Part shown: piece after piece, positions 25,690 through 36,145 of the stretch | Layout: every line of letters begins with the position of its first letter | How positions within the stretch are numbered: the stretch's first letter is position 1 | Source of the DNA: Streptomyces sp. yr375 | GTDB taxonomy: Bacteria; Actinomycetota; Actinomycetes; Streptomycetales; Streptomycetaceae | DNA length: 64,000 nt | Direction of reading: 5' to 3' | NCBI RefSeq assembly: GCF_900110755.1 | Contig: NZ_FOFF01000001.1 | Span: 538,431-602,430, forward strand | Position numbers and translations under genes: made by a program | The notes under the pieces: generated by a model | Told to the model about the DNA's origin: nothing | The model's database searches: none | The model's input: only the letters and a program-made list of their open reading frames with translations

Positions 25690-28028
25690 TCACCCACCGG
25701 TCGTACACCGTGGAGCCGTGGTGCGTGCGCGAGACGGAGCTGAACCTCGACGTGCTCGCCCAGAGCGAGTCCGTGTTCGCCCTCTCCAACGGGCACGTCG
25801 GCTGGCGCGGCAACCTCGACGAGGGCGAACCGCACGGCCTGCCCGGCGCCTACCTCAACGGCGTCCACGAACTGCACCCCCTGCCCTACGCCGAGGCGGG
25901 CTACGGCTATCCGGAGTCCGGGCAGACCGTCATCAACGTCACCAACGGCAAGATCCTGCGGCTGCTGGTCGACGACGAGCCGTTCGACCTGCGCTACGGC
26001 CGCCTCGTCGCCCACGAGCGGGTGCTCGACCTACGGCGCGGCGTCCTGGAGCGGACCTGCGAGTGGACCTCCCCGGCCGGATCCACGGTCCGGGTCCGCT
26101 CGACCCGGCTCGTGTCGCTCGCCCAGCGGGCCGTCGCCGCCGTCGCCTACGAGGTGGAGGCCGTCGGCCGCCCCTGCCGGGTGGTGATCCAGTCCGAACT
26201 GGTCACCAACGAGAGCCTGCCCGACCCCGACGGCGACCCGCGCGCCGCCCGCGCCCTGAAGTCACCTCTGGAACCGGAGGAGGACGTCGCCGTGGGCAGC
26301 CGGCTGCGCCTCGTCCACCGCACCAAACGCAGCGGACTGCGGGTCGCCGTGGCCGCCGACCACACCGTCACCGGCCCCGAACGGACCACGATCAGGAGCG
26401 AGAGCAACGTCGACGCGGCCCGGCTCACCGTCACCTCCGTGCTGGCGCCCGGCCAGCGGCTGCGGGTGGAGAAACTCGTCGCCCACGGCTGGTCCGGCGC
26501 CCGCTCCCGGCCCGCGATGAGCGACCAGGTCGAGGCGGCCCTCGCGGCCGCCGGACACAGCGGCTGGGCCGGCCTCCTCGACGAACAGCGCGGCTACCTC
26601 GACGACTTCTGGTCCCGCGCGGACGTCGAGGTCGACGGCGACGAGGAGATCCAGCAGGCCGTCCGCTTCGCCCTCTTCCACGTCCTCCAGGCCGGCGCCC
26701 GCGCCGAGCAACGCGCCATCCCCGCCAAGGGGTTGACCGGCTCCGGCTACGACGGCCACGCCTTCTGGGACACCGAGACCTTCGTGCTCCCGCTGCTCAC
26801 CTACACCGCGCCCGCCGCCGTCGCCGAGGCCCTGCGCTGGCGGCAGAACACCCTCCCCGCCGCCCGCGAGCGCGCCACCCAACTCGGGCTGCGCGGGGCC
26901 GCGTTCCCCTGGCGGACCATAGCGGGCTCGGAGGGCTCGGCGTACTGGCCGGCCGGCACCGCCGCCTTCCATGTCAACGCCGACATCGCCGACGCCGTGG
27001 TGCGGTACGTGGCGGCGACCGGGGACACCGACTTCGAACGGGGCACGGGCGTCGAGCTGTTGGTGGAGACCGCCCGGCTGTGGCGCTCGCTCGGCCACCA
27101 CGACGCGCACGGCGCCTTCCACATCGACGGCGTCACCGGCCCCGACGAGTACAGCGCGGTCGCCGACGACAACACGTACACCAACCTGATGGCCCGGGCG
27201 AACCTCCTCGCCGCCGCCGACGCCGTCGTACGCCACCCGCGCGAGGCCGCCCGGCTCGGCGCGGACGAGGAGGAGAGCGCGGCCTGGCGCGACGCGGCCG
27301 AGGCCGTGCACCTGCCGTACAACCACGAACTCGGCGTCCACGAACAGCACGCGGGCTTCACCCGTTACCAGCACTGGGACTTCGACGCCACCCGCCCCGA
27401 CCAGTACCCCCTGCTGCTGCACTTCCCGTACTTCGACCTCTACCGCAAACAGGTCGTCAAACAGGCCGACCTGGTCCTGGCGATGTACACCTGCGCGAGC
27501 CACTTCGACGACGAGCAACTCGCCCGCAACTTCGCCTACTACGAGCCGCTCACCGTCCGCGACTCCTCCCTCTCCGCCTGCTGCCAGGCCGTGATCGCCG
27601 CGCAGGCCGGCCATCTGCGGCTGGCCTACGACTACACGGCCGAGGCCGCGCTGATGGACCTGGCCGACCTGGAGCACAACACCCGCGACGGCCTGCACAT
27701 CGCGTCCCTGGCCGGTACCTGGACGGCGCTGGTCGCCGGTTTCGGCGGGCTGCGCGGCGACGCCGACGGCCTGCGCTTCGCACCCCGGCTGCCGGAGGCC
27801 TTCAGCCGCCTCGCCTTCAGCGTCCAACTCCTCGGCAGCCGCCTGCGCGTGGAGATAGGCCCGGACAAGACCGTTTACACCCTGCTGTCCGGACCGCCCC
27901 TGACGATCCGTCACCACGGCACGCCGGTACGCCTGAACGGCGACGGACCCGTCGTACGCGCCATACCGACCGCCCCGTCCCGACCGGCACCACGCCAGCC
28001 CCCGCACCGGGGGCCGAACACCCGCTGA
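25686..28028 (+). CDS. Glycoside hydrolase family 65 (inverting disaccharide phosphorylase)
   Basis: A 780-residue cytoplasmic enzyme of the trehalose/maltose/kojibiose phosphorylase family. Visible features: the N-terminal beta-sandwich start ([20 protein letters not shown]), the catalytic-barrel motifs [36 protein letters not shown], and GPDEYS with the general-acid glutamate near residue 488, then [10 protein letters not shown], a phosphate-binding region. It splits an alpha-linked disaccharide with phosphate to glucose and beta-glucose 1-phosphate, which PgmB would channel to glycolysis. Which disaccharide is used cannot be read by eye. The first codon overlaps pgmB, so the two are translated together. 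Confidence 0.92.
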   Translation: MITHRSYTVEPWCVRETELNLDVLAQSESVFALSNGHVGWRGNLDEGEPHGLPGAYLNGVHELHPLPYAEAGYGYPESGQTVINVTNGKILRLLVDDEPFDLRYGRLVAHERVLDLRRGVLERTCEWTSPAGSTVRVRSTRLVSLAQRAVAAVAYEVEAVGRPCRVVIQSELVTNESLPDPDGDPRAARALKSPLEPEEDVAVGSRLRLVHRTKRSGLRVAVAADHTVTGPERTTIRSESNVDAARLTVTSVLAPGQRLRVEKLVAHGWSGARSRPAMSDQVEAALAAAGHSGWAGLLDEQRGYLDDFWSRADVEVDGDEEIQQAVRFALFHVLQAGARAEQRAIPAKGLTGSGYDGHAFWDTETFVLPLLTYTAPAAVAEALRWRQNTLPAARERATQLGLRGAAFPWRTIAGSEGSAYWPAGTAAFHVNADIADAVVRYVAATGDTDFERGTGVELLVETARLWRSLGHHDAHGAFHIDGVTGPDEYSAVADDNTYTNLMARANLLAAADAVVRHPREAARLGADEEESAAWRDAAEAVHLPYNHELGVHEQHAGFTRYQHWDFDATRPDQYPLLLHFPYFDLYRKQVVKQADLVLAMYTCASHFDDEQLARNFAYYEPLTVRDSSLSACCQAVIAAQAGHLRLAYDYTAEAALMDLADLEHNTRDGLHIASLAGTWTALVAGFGGLRGDADGLRFAPRLPEAFSRLAFSVQLLGSRLRVEIGPDKTVYTLLSGPPLTIRHHGTPVRLNGDGPVVRAIPTAPSRPAPRQPPHRGPNTR

Positions 28029-28120
28029 GCCCCGGGCGACCCGGCCGCCGCCGGTGTTTCCCGGCCGTCGGGGGCTGGTAGGTAGTGGGGGTATCGGCGG
28101 GCGAGGCGAGGGGGAGTGGC

Positions 28121-28975
28121 ATGGTGCAGGGCGGACCCGAGGGACGGCCGGCGGAGGAGTTCTTCACGGTGGGCGGCTCGTCCTTCCGTGACTTCCTGGC
28201 GGCGCACCGACCCGAACTGCTCCCCACCCGCAGACCGTTGCCCGCCGGTGTCCGGGCCGCCCCGGACAGCTTCCCGCACGGCACGACCGTACTGGCCCTC
28301 GCCTACCGCGACGGCGTACTGATCGCCGGTGACCGCCGGGCCACCATGGGCAACCTCATCGCCCAGCGCGACCTGGAGAAGGTGCACCCGGCCGACGACC
28401 ACACCGCCGTCGCCTTCGCCGGCACCGTCGGCCTCGCCCTGGACATGGTGAAGCTGTACCAGGTCGAGCTGACGCACTTCGAGAAGGTCGAGGGCGTCCC
28501 CATGACCCTCGCCGCGAAGGCGCGCAGACTGGCCACGATGATCCGGCAGAACCTCGACCAGGCCATGCAGGGCCTCGCCGTCGTCCCGCTCCTCGCGGGC
28601 TACGACACCGCCGCCGCGCCGGGCGCCCGGGGCCGCATCTTCAGCTTCGACGTGGTCGGCGGCCTCTACGAGAAGTCGCCCTTCCACGCGGAGGGTTCGG
28701 GTTCGCCGTACGCGCGCGGGTCGCTGAAGAAGCTGTACCGCGCCGACATGTCCCGGCGCGAGGCGGCGCTCGCCGCGCTCCAGGCGCTGTACGACGCGGC
28801 CGACGACGACTCCGCCACCGGCGGCCCCGACCTCAACCGCCGGATCTTCCCGATCGTCTCGGTCATCACCGAGGACGGCTTCGAGCGACTGCCCGAGGCG
28901 CAGACCGAGCAGCTCAGCGAGGAGATGATCGAGCGGCGCGGCACCAGACCGGACGGCCCGAACGCCACGGCGTGA
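28121..28975 (+). CDS. prcB: Second-type proteasome beta subunit (stand-alone)
   Basis: A 284-residue PrcB homologue. A propeptide of 54 residues precedes FPHG-TTVLALAY, so processing should expose Thr55. Counting from it, Asp17 (GDRRAT) and Lys33 (LEKVHP) are both present, so the protease active site looks complete. MTLAAKARRLATMIR and AMQGLAVVPLLAGYD match actinobacterial 20S beta subunits. GAGGGGGAGTGGC precedes the ATG at 28121, so I reject the longer frame from 28085. No prcA, arc, mpa or pup gene is nearby, so this is probably a second beta subunit, like those called prcB2 in some actinomycetes. It could form mixed or alternative proteasomes. Confidence 0.85.
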   Translation: MVQGGPEGRPAEEFFTVGGSSFRDFLAAHRPELLPTRRPLPAGVRAAPDSFPHGTTVLALAYRDGVLIAGDRRATMGNLIAQRDLEKVHPADDHTAVAFAGTVGLALDMVKLYQVELTHFEKVEGVPMTLAAKARRLATMIRQNLDQAMQGLAVVPLLAGYDTAAAPGARGRIFSFDVVGGLYEKSPFHAEGSGSPYARGSLKKLYRADMSRREAALAALQALYDAADDDSATGGPDLNRRIFPIVSVITEDGFERLPEAQTEQLSEEMIERRGTRPDGPNATA

Positions 28976-29051
28976 CACGGGAGTCGGGCGCGGGCGCGCT
29001 GTCCCTCCGCATGGTTTCCCGTCTCATGGTCAAGATCTGCCGCGCCCTTTA

Positions 29052-29068
29052 CTGCACATGATGTGCAG
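29052..29068. promoter_or_regulatory. Perfect 17-bp palindrome upstream of nickel/cobalt permease
   Basis: CTGCACAT-G-ATGTGCAG is a perfect odd palindrome. It lies 71 bp before the NiCoT start codon, in the only promoter-size gap of this region. A metal-responsive regulator site is the natural reading. It does not clearly match the Nur-box spacing or the long NikR operator that I know, so the regulator is open. I see no cobalamin-riboswitch B12 box here. Confidence 0.6.
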
Positions 29069-29138
29069 GTACCGGAGGATGGCATGAGGTCGCCGCCCGC
29101 GGTGGCCGTCCTCCGGACCCCGACGAAAGACCTCCCCG

Positions 29139-30230
29139 ATGACGACGGCGACGACCGCCCCGCACCGCGTCCGCACCTCCCTGACGCGGCAGGAGTGGAC
29201 CCGCCTCGGCGGGATGGCCGCGTTCATCCTCGCGCTGCACGTGATCGGCTGGTTCACCCTCGTCGCGATCGTCGCCCCCGAGCACCACACCGTCGGCGAG
29301 AAGTCGTTCGGCATCGGGATCGGCGTCACCGCCTACACCCTCGGCATGCGGCACGCCTTCGACGCCGACCACATCGCCGCCATCGACAACACCACCCGCA
29401 AGCTGATGGGCGAGGGGCAGCGCCCGCTGTCGGTCGGGTTCTGGTTCTCGCTCGGCCACTCCAGCGTCGTCTTCGCCCTGGCGTTCCTGCTGTCCATCGG
29501 CGTCAAGGCGCTGGCCGGCCCGGTCAGCGAGGACGGCTCACGCCTGCACGACGTCACCGGTCTGATCGGCACGACCGTCTCCGGCACCTTCCTCTACGTC
29601 ATCGCCGCCCTCAACCTCGTCGTCCTCGGCGGCATCTGGAAGGTGTTCCGCCGGATGCGGTCCGGCGAGTTCGACGAAGCCGCGCTGGAGGCGCAGTTGA
29701 ACAGCCGCGGGCTGATGAACCGGCTGCTCGGCCGGGTCACCAAGGCCGTCTCCAAGTCCTGGCACATGTATCCGCTGGGGCTGCTGTTCGGCCTCGGCTT
29801 CGACACCGCGACCGAGGTGGCGCTGCTCGTCCTCGCCGGTTCGGGCGCGGCCTCCGGGCTGCCCTGGTACGCGATCCTGTGCCTGCCGGTCCTCTTCGCG
29901 GCCGGCATGTCGCTGCTGGACACCATCGACGGCTCGTTCATGAACTTCGCCTACGGCTGGGCCTTCTCGCAGCCGGTGCGCAAGGTCTACTACAACCTCA
30001 CCGTCACCGGCCTGTCCGTGGCCGTCGCCCTCGTCATCGGCACCGTCGAACTCCTCGGCCTGCTGGCGGACCGGCTCGGCCTGCACGGCCCGTTCTGGGA
30101 CACCGTCACCGGCATCGACCTCAACACCCTGGGCTTCGTCGTCGTCGGCCTGTTCTTCGTCGCGTGGGCCGTCGCCCTGGTGGTGTGGAAGGTGTTCCGG
30201 ATCGAGGAGAAGTGGACGACGGACGCCTGA
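29139..30230 (+). CDS. NiCoT-family nickel/cobalt permease
   Basis: A 363-residue protein with eight hydrophobic segments. The family signature is intact: RHAFDADHIAAIDNTTRK in TM2 (metal-binding HX4DH), and later LGFDTATEVALL and GMSLLDTIDGSFMNFAYGWAF. NiCoT proteins import Ni2+ and/or Co2+ across the cytoplasmic membrane. It has no riboswitch upstream but a palindrome, so control by a metal repressor is likely. A GTG/ATG with good ribosome site at 29084 opens an overlapping frame, which I treat as a shadow. The gene converges on the transhydrogenase gene with a 9-bp gap. Confidence 0.9.
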   Translation: MTTATTAPHRVRTSLTRQEWTRLGGMAAFILALHVIGWFTLVAIVAPEHHTVGEKSFGIGIGVTAYTLGMRHAFDADHIAAIDNTTRKLMGEGQRPLSVGFWFSLGHSSVVFALAFLLSIGVKALAGPVSEDGSRLHDVTGLIGTTVSGTFLYVIAALNLVVLGGIWKVFRRMRSGEFDEAALEAQLNSRGLMNRLLGRVTKAVSKSWHMYPLGLLFGLGFDTATEVALLVLAGSGAASGLPWYAILCLPVLFAAGMSLLDTIDGSFMNFAYGWAFSQPVRKVYYNLTVTGLSVAVALVIGTVELLGLLADRLGLHGPFWDTVTGIDLNTLGFVVVGLFFVAWAVALVVWKVFRIEEKWTTDA

Positions 30231-30239
30231 CGCGCGGGC

Positions 30240-31643
30240 TCACTCGCCGATGCGGTCCAGTTCGCGCAGCCGGTTGGTGGCGTCGAGGGCGGCGACCTTG
30301 TACGACTCCGCCAGGGTCGGGTAGTTGAAGACCGCGTTGACCAGATAGTCGACGGTGCCGCCGCAGCCCATCACCGACTGACCGATGTGGATCAGCTCGG
30401 TCGCTCCGGTGCCGAAGCAGTGCACACCGAGCAGCTTGCGGTCCTGAGGGGAGACCAGCAGCTTCAGCATGCCGTGCGCGTCGCCGATGATCTGCCCACG
30501 CGCCAGTTCCCGGTAGCGGGCGACGCCGATCTCGAACGGCACCCGCTCCTCGGTGAGTTGGTCCTCCGTCCGCCCGACGAAACTGATCTCCGGGATGGTG
30601 TAGATGCCGATCGGCTGGAGGTCGTGCATCTGCCCGACCGGCTCGCCGCAGGCGTGGTACGCGGCGGCCCGGCCCTGCTCCATCGCGGTCGCCGCGAGCG
30701 CCGGGAAGCCGATCACGTCGCCGACGGCGTAGATGTGCGGCACCGGTGTCCGATAGTGCTCGTCGACCTCGATCCTGCCGCGCCGGTCCGCCGTCAACCC
30801 GGCCTTGTCCAGGTCGAGTTCGTCGGTCAGGCCTTGCCGTCCCGCCGAGTACATGACCGCGTCCGCCGGGATCTTCTTGCCGCTCTCCAGTACGGTCAGG
30901 GTGCCGCGCGGATGCCGTTCCACGGCGGCGACGGTCTCCCCGAACCGGAAGGCGACCGCCAGGTCCCGCAGGTGGTACCGCAGCGACTCGACGACCTCGA
31001 CGTCACACATGTCGAGCATCCCGGCCCGCTTCTCGACGACGGTCACCTTGCTGCCGAGTGCGGCGAACATACTGGCGTACTCCATGCCTATGACACCCGC
31101 ACCCACGATCACCATCGACTGCGGAACCCGCTCGATCGTCAGGACGTTGTCGGAGTCGAGGATGGTCCGCCCGTCGAACTCCACGCTGTCCGGCCGGGCC
31201 GGCCGCGTCCCGGTGGCGATCACGATGTGCTCGGCGCTGATCAGCCGCTCCTGCCCGGTGACCTCCCGCAGGGCGATCGTGTGGTCGTCGACGAACCGGC
31301 CGGTGCCGGCGAACAGGGTGACGTGGTTACGGGTCAACTGGCTGCGGATGACGTCGATCTCCCGCCCGACCACATGCTCGGTGCGGGCCGTCAGGTCGGC
31401 GACGGTGATGTTCTCCTTGAGCCGGTAGCTCTGTCCGTACAGGTCGCGCTGGGTGAGACCGGTGAGGTAGAGCACCGCCTCGCGCAGCGTCTTGGAGGGG
31501 ATGGTGCCGGTGTGGAGGGAGACCCCGCCGACCATGTCGGGGCGGTCGACCACGGCCACACGGCGGCCCAGTTTGGCCGCCGCGATGGCAGCCTTCTGAC
31601 CGCCGGGACCTGATCCGAGGACGAGCATGTCGAAGTCGGGCAC
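30240..31643 (-). CDS. sthA: Soluble pyridine nucleotide transhydrogenase
   Basis: A 467-residue FAD protein of the disulfide-reductase superfamily that moves hydride between NADPH and NAD+. The FAD-binding [14 protein letters not shown], the second Rossmann motif [20 protein letters not shown], and [14 protein letters not shown] are all present. Where dithiol reductases have a CxxxxC pair, this protein has [11 protein letters not shown] without cysteine, as expected for the transhydrogenase branch. Its start is a GTG closely preceded by GGAGG. It is divergent from the DUF6243 gene. Confidence 0.9.
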   Translation of the reverse strand: MPDFDMLVLGSGPGGQKAAIAAAKLGRRVAVVDRPDMVGGVSLHTGTIPSKTLREAVLYLTGLTQRDLYGQSYRLKENITVADLTARTEHVVGREIDVIRSQLTRNHVTLFAGTGRFVDDHTIALREVTGQERLISAEHIVIATGTRPARPDSVEFDGRTILDSDNVLTIERVPQSMVIVGAGVIGMEYASMFAALGSKVTVVEKRAGMLDMCDVEVVESLRYHLRDLAVAFRFGETVAAVERHPRGTLTVLESGKKIPADAVMYSAGRQGLTDELDLDKAGLTADRRGRIEVDEHYRTPVPHIYAVGDVIGFPALAATAMEQGRAAAYHACGEPVGQMHDLQPIGIYTIPEISFVGRTEDQLTEERVPFEIGVARYRELARGQIIGDAHGMLKLLVSPQDRKLLGVHCFGTGATELIHIGQSVMGCGGTVDYLVNAVFNYPTLAESYKVAALDATNRLRELDRIGE

Positions 31644-31881
31644 CCTCCGCAGTCTGGCAGTGCGAAGGGCCGCCGCGAAAGGGTGTGACCACGGCAGCGG
31701 TCTCCCGATCGCCGAGTTGGTGTGCGGGGACGACGGGACCGGGTAACGTCTTTGTCATGTTCTTCCCGACGCCGGTTGACGAGTGAGAGCGTGACGGGCC
31801 CCCGCTGACGTCCTTCGACGTAGCCGCCCGTCCCCCACCGACGAATCCGTAGACCACTTCACATCATGACCGGGAGAACCC

Positions 31882-32100
31882 GTGACCGTGAGCAAGAACA
31901 TCAACAACCCCGTGGGCATGGGCGGCGGCCAGCGCAAGAAGCTGTCCCGCGCCGAACGCCAGAACAACGGCCCGCACCGCAACCTCGACCGCCAGAGCGC
32001 CGCCGACCAGAAGGCGGAGCTGGTGCGCAAGATGCGCGAGAAGGCGGCCGCAGCCGAAGGCGCCGCGCAGGCAGCGGGCGACGACACCGCACAGAACTGA
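31882..32100 (+). CDS. DUF6243 family small basic protein
   Basis: A 72-residue protein starting VSKNINNPVGMGGGQRKKLS after a first GTG; a second GTG at 31888 is an alternative start. The conserved NNPVGMGGGQRKKLSRAERQ block and Lys/Arg/Ala-rich, helix-forming tail match the uncharacterised streptomycete DUF6243 family. CGGGAGAACC provides the ribosome site. Its strong basic charge suggests a nucleic-acid or ribosome partner, but no function is known. Confidence 0.8.
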   Translation: MTVSKNINNPVGMGGGQRKKLSRAERQNNGPHRNLDRQSAADQKAELVRKMREKAAAAEGAAQAAGDDTAQN

Positions 32101-32163
32101 CCCGCCGCCGCCGCGGTCAGGCTCGCGCGTCCGTAATCCTCGGGCTTCGGCTCGGGGAGCGAG

Positions 32164-32370
32164 TCAAGGCAGCAGTTTCTCGATGGCGCCGGGGCCCTCC
32201 TCGGCGAGCTTGCGGCGAGCCCATTCGAGGGTGCGCGGGGTGAGGTCGCGGCCGGTGACGAGGACCATGTCCTCCGGTGACACCTCGGTGCCGGTGCGGG
32301 TGTGGAGCAGTTTGTCCGGGGTGGCGCGGTCCGGGGACGGCCGGAACGCGCCGGGCTGTGACGTCGACAT
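32164..32370 (-). CDS. Small hypothetical protein, 68 residues
   Basis: I do not recognise the family. It begins MSTSQPGAFRPSPDRATPDK and contains TPRTLEWARRKLAEEG near the end, a likely amphipathic helix. GAGGAG lies 8 nt before the ATG, which supports a real gene. It converges on the DUF6243 gene and diverges from the MMPL transporter. No signal peptide or cysteines. Confidence 0.6.
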   Translation of the reverse strand: MSTSQPGAFRPSPDRATPDKLLHTRTGTEVSPEDMVLVTGRDLTPRTLEWARRKLAEEGPGAIEKLLP

Positions 32371-32606
32371 GGTCTGGCTCCTCGGGTCCGGTGGTGGCTA
32401 CGGCCCGGTGCGTACATCGGGGCGCGCAACGGGTCCACTAACACCATTCATCCTGGGCGCGCACCCTGCATCCGGAAGGGGCCGGGCACGGGCCGGGCGT
32501 CGGCCGCCGGCCGAGATGCCGGGGTGATCGGCCGGGCGTCTAATGGGCTCTATCGGGGCGTCCGAACCGCTCATGCGGGACACGCGCGGCAGGGAAGGCC
32601 CAGATC

Positions 32607-34862
32607 ATGGAACCCACCAGTGCGGGCGAACCGCGACCCGGGGGACTGCGCAGACTCGGCGCCTGGTGCGCCCGTCACTTCGTGATCGTCATCGTCGCCT
32701 GGCTGGTGGCGCTCGTCGCCCTCCAGGTACTCGACCGCACCTACGGCGGGACCTACGAGGACAACTTCTCGCTGTCGGGCGTGCAGTCCCAGGAGGGCCT
32801 GGACGTGCTGAAGAAGCACGATCCGCAGGCCGGCGGCTACAGCAGCCAGATCGTGCTGCACGACGACAAGCAGGCGCTGTCCGCGCTCGGCTCGCAGATG
32901 TCCACCACCGTCGGCGACCTGCAGAAACTGCCCCATGTGCTGTCCGTGCAGAACCCGCTGTCACAGTCCGCGTCCAAGGTCGGACCCGTCTCCACCGACG
33001 GGAAGACCGGTTACATCACCATCCGCTTCGACGTCCAGCCCTCCACCCTCGGCGACGCGTACCTCAACGGCGTCGACGACGCCGTCCAGCCGCTGCGGGC
33101 GGCCGGCGCCGACGTCGAGTACGGCGGACCGCTCGGCGAACTGGCCCGGCCCGCCGCGGACGACCGGATCAGCGAACTCATCGGCTTCGCGGTCGCCATC
33201 GTCGTCCTGATCGTCGGCTTCGGCAGCATCATCGCCGCCGGACTGCCCCTGATCACCGCGCTGATCAGCGTCGTCGGCGGACTCGCCTGCCTCGGTCTGC
33301 TCGCCGCCGCCTTCACCTTCGCGACCGTCTCCCCGACCCTCGCCACGATGATCGGGCTGGGCGTCGGCATCGACTACGCCCTGTTCCTGATCACCCGTCA
33401 CCGGCAGGGCCTCATGGACGGCGCGGATCCGGTGCGGGCCGCCGGGCACGCCAACGCCACCAGCGGACGCGCCGTCCTCGTCTCCGGCACCACCGTGATC
33501 ATCGCCCTGGCCGGCCTGTCCGCGTCCGGGGTCTCCTTCATCGCCAAACTCGGGCTCGCCGCCGCCGTCACGGTCGTCTCCGCCGTCATCGGGGCCCTCA
33601 CCCTCGTCCCCGCCCTGCTCGGCCTCATCGGCCGCCACATCGACCGTTTCCACGTGCGCCGGCCGGTCGCCGAGACCGACGCCGCCCCCGGCGCGGTCCC
33701 GCACGGCACCTGGCACCGCTACGCGCAGCGCGTCGAGCACCGGCCCTGGCAGTACCTGGGCGCGGGCGTCGCCGTCATCGCGATCCTCGCCATCCCCGTC
33801 TTCTCGATCCAGCTCGGGCACATCGGCGACGGCGCGGACCCGAAGTCCTTCACCGACCGGCGCGCCTACGACCTGATGACCGACGCCTTCGGTCCCGGCT
33901 CCAACGGCCCCCTGACCGTCGTCATCGACCAGACCTCCGTCCCCGCCGACCAGCGCTCCGACCTCTCCTCCCAGGCCCAGAAGACCCTGAACGCGGTGTC
34001 CGGCGCGTCGACCGTCACCCCTCTGACGCCCACCCAGGACGGCGACGTCCTGCTCGCCACCGTCTACTCCACGCAGGCCCCGCAGGACGCCACCACCACC
34101 GACCTGACCAACCGGCTCGTCGACGACACCCTCCCCGCCGCGGTCGCCGGCACCGCCGCGCACGGCTACGTCACCGGCACCACGGCCGCGCAGGTCGACT
34201 TCCGTGACATCGTCGCGAGCCGGCTGCCCCTGATCATCGGGGTGGTCGTCGCCCTGGCCTTCCTGATCATCCTCGCCGTCTTCCGCGGCCTCCTCGTCGC
34301 GGTCAAGGCCGCGATCCTCAACGTCCTGTCGATCACGGCCTCCTACGGCGTGGTCGTCGCCGTCTTCCAGTGGGGCTGGGGCGGGCCCGCGCTGGGCGTG
34401 AACGGCGACGTGCCCATCGAGAGCTATGTGCCGATGATGATGTTCGCGATCATCTTCGGGCTGAGCATGGACTACGAGATCTTCCTGCTCTCCCGCGTCC
34501 ACGAGGCGTGGCTGCGCACCGGCGACGCCAAGGCCTCCGTCGCCCACGCGCTGGAGATCACCGCCCGGGTCATCACCTGCGCCGCCCTGATCATGGTGAG
34601 CGTGTTCGCGGCGTTCATCATCAGCGACAACATCGTCGTCAAGATGCTGGGCCTGGGCCTCGCCGTGAGCGTGCTGATCGACGCGACCGTCGTCCGCCTG
34701 CTCATGGTGCCCGCCGTGATGACGCTGCTGGGCAAGAAGGCCTGGTGGACGCCCCACTGGCTGGACCGGATCCTGCCGCACATCGACACGGAGGGGGAGC
34801 CGGACTCCGTCAGCGCGGCTGCGGGGGATGCGGCGGGGCCGGGGCGAGGACGAGCATCGTGA
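32607..34862 (+). CDS. MMPL/RND-family lipid or drug transporter
   Basis: A 751-residue polytopic protein with the duplicated RND layout: TM1 near residue 28-45, an extracellular domain, then two blocks of about five TM segments with [18 protein letters not shown] and the matching [19 protein letters not shown], the paired Asp-Tyr motifs used for proton coupling. MMPL proteins export lipids or toxic compounds through the cytoplasmic membrane. The ribosome site is GGAAGG, before ATG at 32607. The 3' end overlaps the opposite phosphatase gene by 53 bp. Confidence 0.88.
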   Translation: MEPTSAGEPRPGGLRRLGAWCARHFVIVIVAWLVALVALQVLDRTYGGTYEDNFSLSGVQSQEGLDVLKKHDPQAGGYSSQIVLHDDKQALSALGSQMSTTVGDLQKLPHVLSVQNPLSQSASKVGPVSTDGKTGYITIRFDVQPSTLGDAYLNGVDDAVQPLRAAGADVEYGGPLGELARPAADDRISELIGFAVAIVVLIVGFGSIIAAGLPLITALISVVGGLACLGLLAAAFTFATVSPTLATMIGLGVGIDYALFLITRHRQGLMDGADPVRAAGHANATSGRAVLVSGTTVIIALAGLSASGVSFIAKLGLAAAVTVVSAVIGALTLVPALLGLIGRHIDRFHVRRPVAETDAAPGAVPHGTWHRYAQRVEHRPWQYLGAGVAVIAILAIPVFSIQLGHIGDGADPKSFTDRRAYDLMTDAFGPGSNGPLTVVIDQTSVPADQRSDLSSQAQKTLNAVSGASTVTPLTPTQDGDVLLATVYSTQAPQDATTTDLTNRLVDDTLPAAVAGTAAHGYVTGTTAAQVDFRDIVASRLPLIIGVVVALAFLIILAVFRGLLVAVKAAILNVLSITASYGVVVAVFQWGWGGPALGVNGDVPIESYVPMMMFAIIFGLSMDYEIFLLSRVHEAWLRTGDAKASVAHALEITARVITCAALIMVSVFAAFIISDNIVVKMLGLGLAVSVLIDATVVRLLMVPAVMTLLGKKAWWTPHWLDRILPHIDTEGEPDSVSAAAGDAAGPGRGRAS

Positions 34863-35916
34863 CGTCGTCGCGGACGGCCGGGCAGTGCCGTAGGACGTCC
34901 GTCCACACGCGGTCGGCCAACGTCGCCAGGTCGGTGTCGGTGTCGGCGGCGAGGGCGGGGAGCCGGTCGAGGAGAGGGTAGAAGTCGCCGTTGGCGTCCC
35001 TGGCCTCCGAGACGCCGTCGGAGGCCAGGAAGAGACGGTCGCCGGGGCGCAGCGTGAGGGTGTGGGCGGTGAGCGGGGCGCCGTCCAGGAGGCCGAGCCC
35101 CAGCGGCGTCCACGGGTCGACGGCCACCTCGGTGGCCGTGCCGTCGCGCAGCAGCACCGGCGGCGGATGCCCGCAGACGACGATGCGGACGGCGTCCGCG
35201 TCCGGGGCGAACTCCAGCAGCACGGCCGTCGCGAACAGCTCGGCGTGCGTGTCCCGCGCCGAGTCCACCACCAGCCGCCGGTCGAGCCGGGCGGCCACCG
35301 CCTCCAGGGCCGGCTGGTCGAGCACCGCCTCCCGGAACGCGCCCAGCAGCGAGGCCACCGTCGCCACCGCCGCCAGCCCGTGCCCCTGCACATCGCCGAG
35401 CACCGCCCGCACCCCGTGGGCGCTCGTGCGGACGTCGAAGAAGTCGCCGCCGACCAGCGTCCCGGCCTGCGCCGCCCGGTACAGCCCCGCGCAGCGCACC
35501 GGACCGACCCGCTCCGGCACCGGCGGCACCAGGGCGTCCTGGGCGGCCTCGGCGATCGTGCGCTCGAGATCGAGCTGGGTGTCCCGGCGGCTGCGCACGA
35601 ACGACACGAACACACTGAGGACGGCGACGAAACACGTCGTCAACAGGTCGGCCTCGCCCGGCTGGTCGAGCCGGAACGCGGGCACGTTCAGCATCACGAC
35701 CACGGTCGCGCCGAGCACCGCGGTCGCCACCGGACCGTACGACAGCACGGCGAGCGGCGGGATGGCGCCCAGCAGGAAGCCGATGGCGAGCGGTTTGCTG
35801 CTGATCTGGGTGGCCACGCAGACGCCCGCGATCAGGGCGAGCGGCAGTGCCCGCACCCAACGGGGCGGCGGCGCGCCCCGCAGCCAGCCCCGCCGGTCGC
35901 CCTCCAGTCGCCTCAC
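34810..35916 (-). CDS. Membrane SpoIIE-type (PP2C) phosphatase
   Basis: A 368-residue protein with four or so N-terminal hydrophobic segments ([14 protein letters not shown], then [44 protein letters not shown]) and a C-terminal PP2C/SpoIIE domain: [32 protein letters not shown] and DDVTMLVLA, the metal-binding aspartates in order. It may dephosphorylate a protein partner in response to a membrane signal. The frame opens further to a GTG at 35985; GGAG 9 nt before the GTG at 35916 made me choose that start, with moderate confidence. The 3' end overlaps the MMPL gene tail-to-tail. Confidence 0.82.
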   Translation of the reverse strand: MRRLEGDRRGWLRGAPPPRWVRALPLALIAGVCVATQISSKPLAIGFLLGAIPPLAVLSYGPVATAVLGATVVVMLNVPAFRLDQPGEADLLTTCFVAVLSVFVSFVRSRRDTQLDLERTIAEAAQDALVPPVPERVGPVRCAGLYRAAQAGTLVGGDFFDVRTSAHGVRAVLGDVQGHGLAAVATVASLLGAFREAVLDQPALEAVAARLDRRLVVDSARDTHAELFATAVLLEFAPDADAVRIVVCGHPPPVLLRDGTATEVAVDPWTPLGLGLLDGAPLTAHTLTLRPGDRLFLASDGVSEARDANGDFYPLLDRLPALAADTDTDLATLADRVWTDVLRHCPAVRDDVTMLVLAPAPPHPPQPR

Positions 35917-36145
35917 ATGCCCACGCTCCACCCCGGTACCGGCCGCCGCACGCCGAAAAAACCCTTGGACGTGAACGTCGGCCACTCCCTACGGTGTGAC
36001 CGCACGCCCGGACACCACGGAAGGAGGCGAGCGCCATGCGATCCACCATCATCCCGCGCTCCCACCCCGTGACCCCGGCGTGCCCCGTCTGACGTTCGTC
36101 CGACGCCCGGGAGCGCACATCGCCGTAAGCGACCCGGAGGAATCC

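Noticed and set aside
28976..29138. Cobalamin riboswitch before the nickel/cobalt permease
   Set aside because: No B12-box-like sequence or multi-stem layout is visible; a DNA palindrome is present instead.
29063..30328. Frame overlapping the NiCoT gene with a good ribosome site near 29084
   Set aside because: Translation is Arg/His/Pro-rich shadow sequence, while the overlapping frame has the intact NiCoT signature. A short leader peptide cannot be excluded but is not supported.
32961..35615. Long minus-strand frame spanning the MMPL and phosphatase genes
   Set aside because: It is a shadow of the two recognised genes: shifted frame inside the phosphatase and antisense to MMPL.
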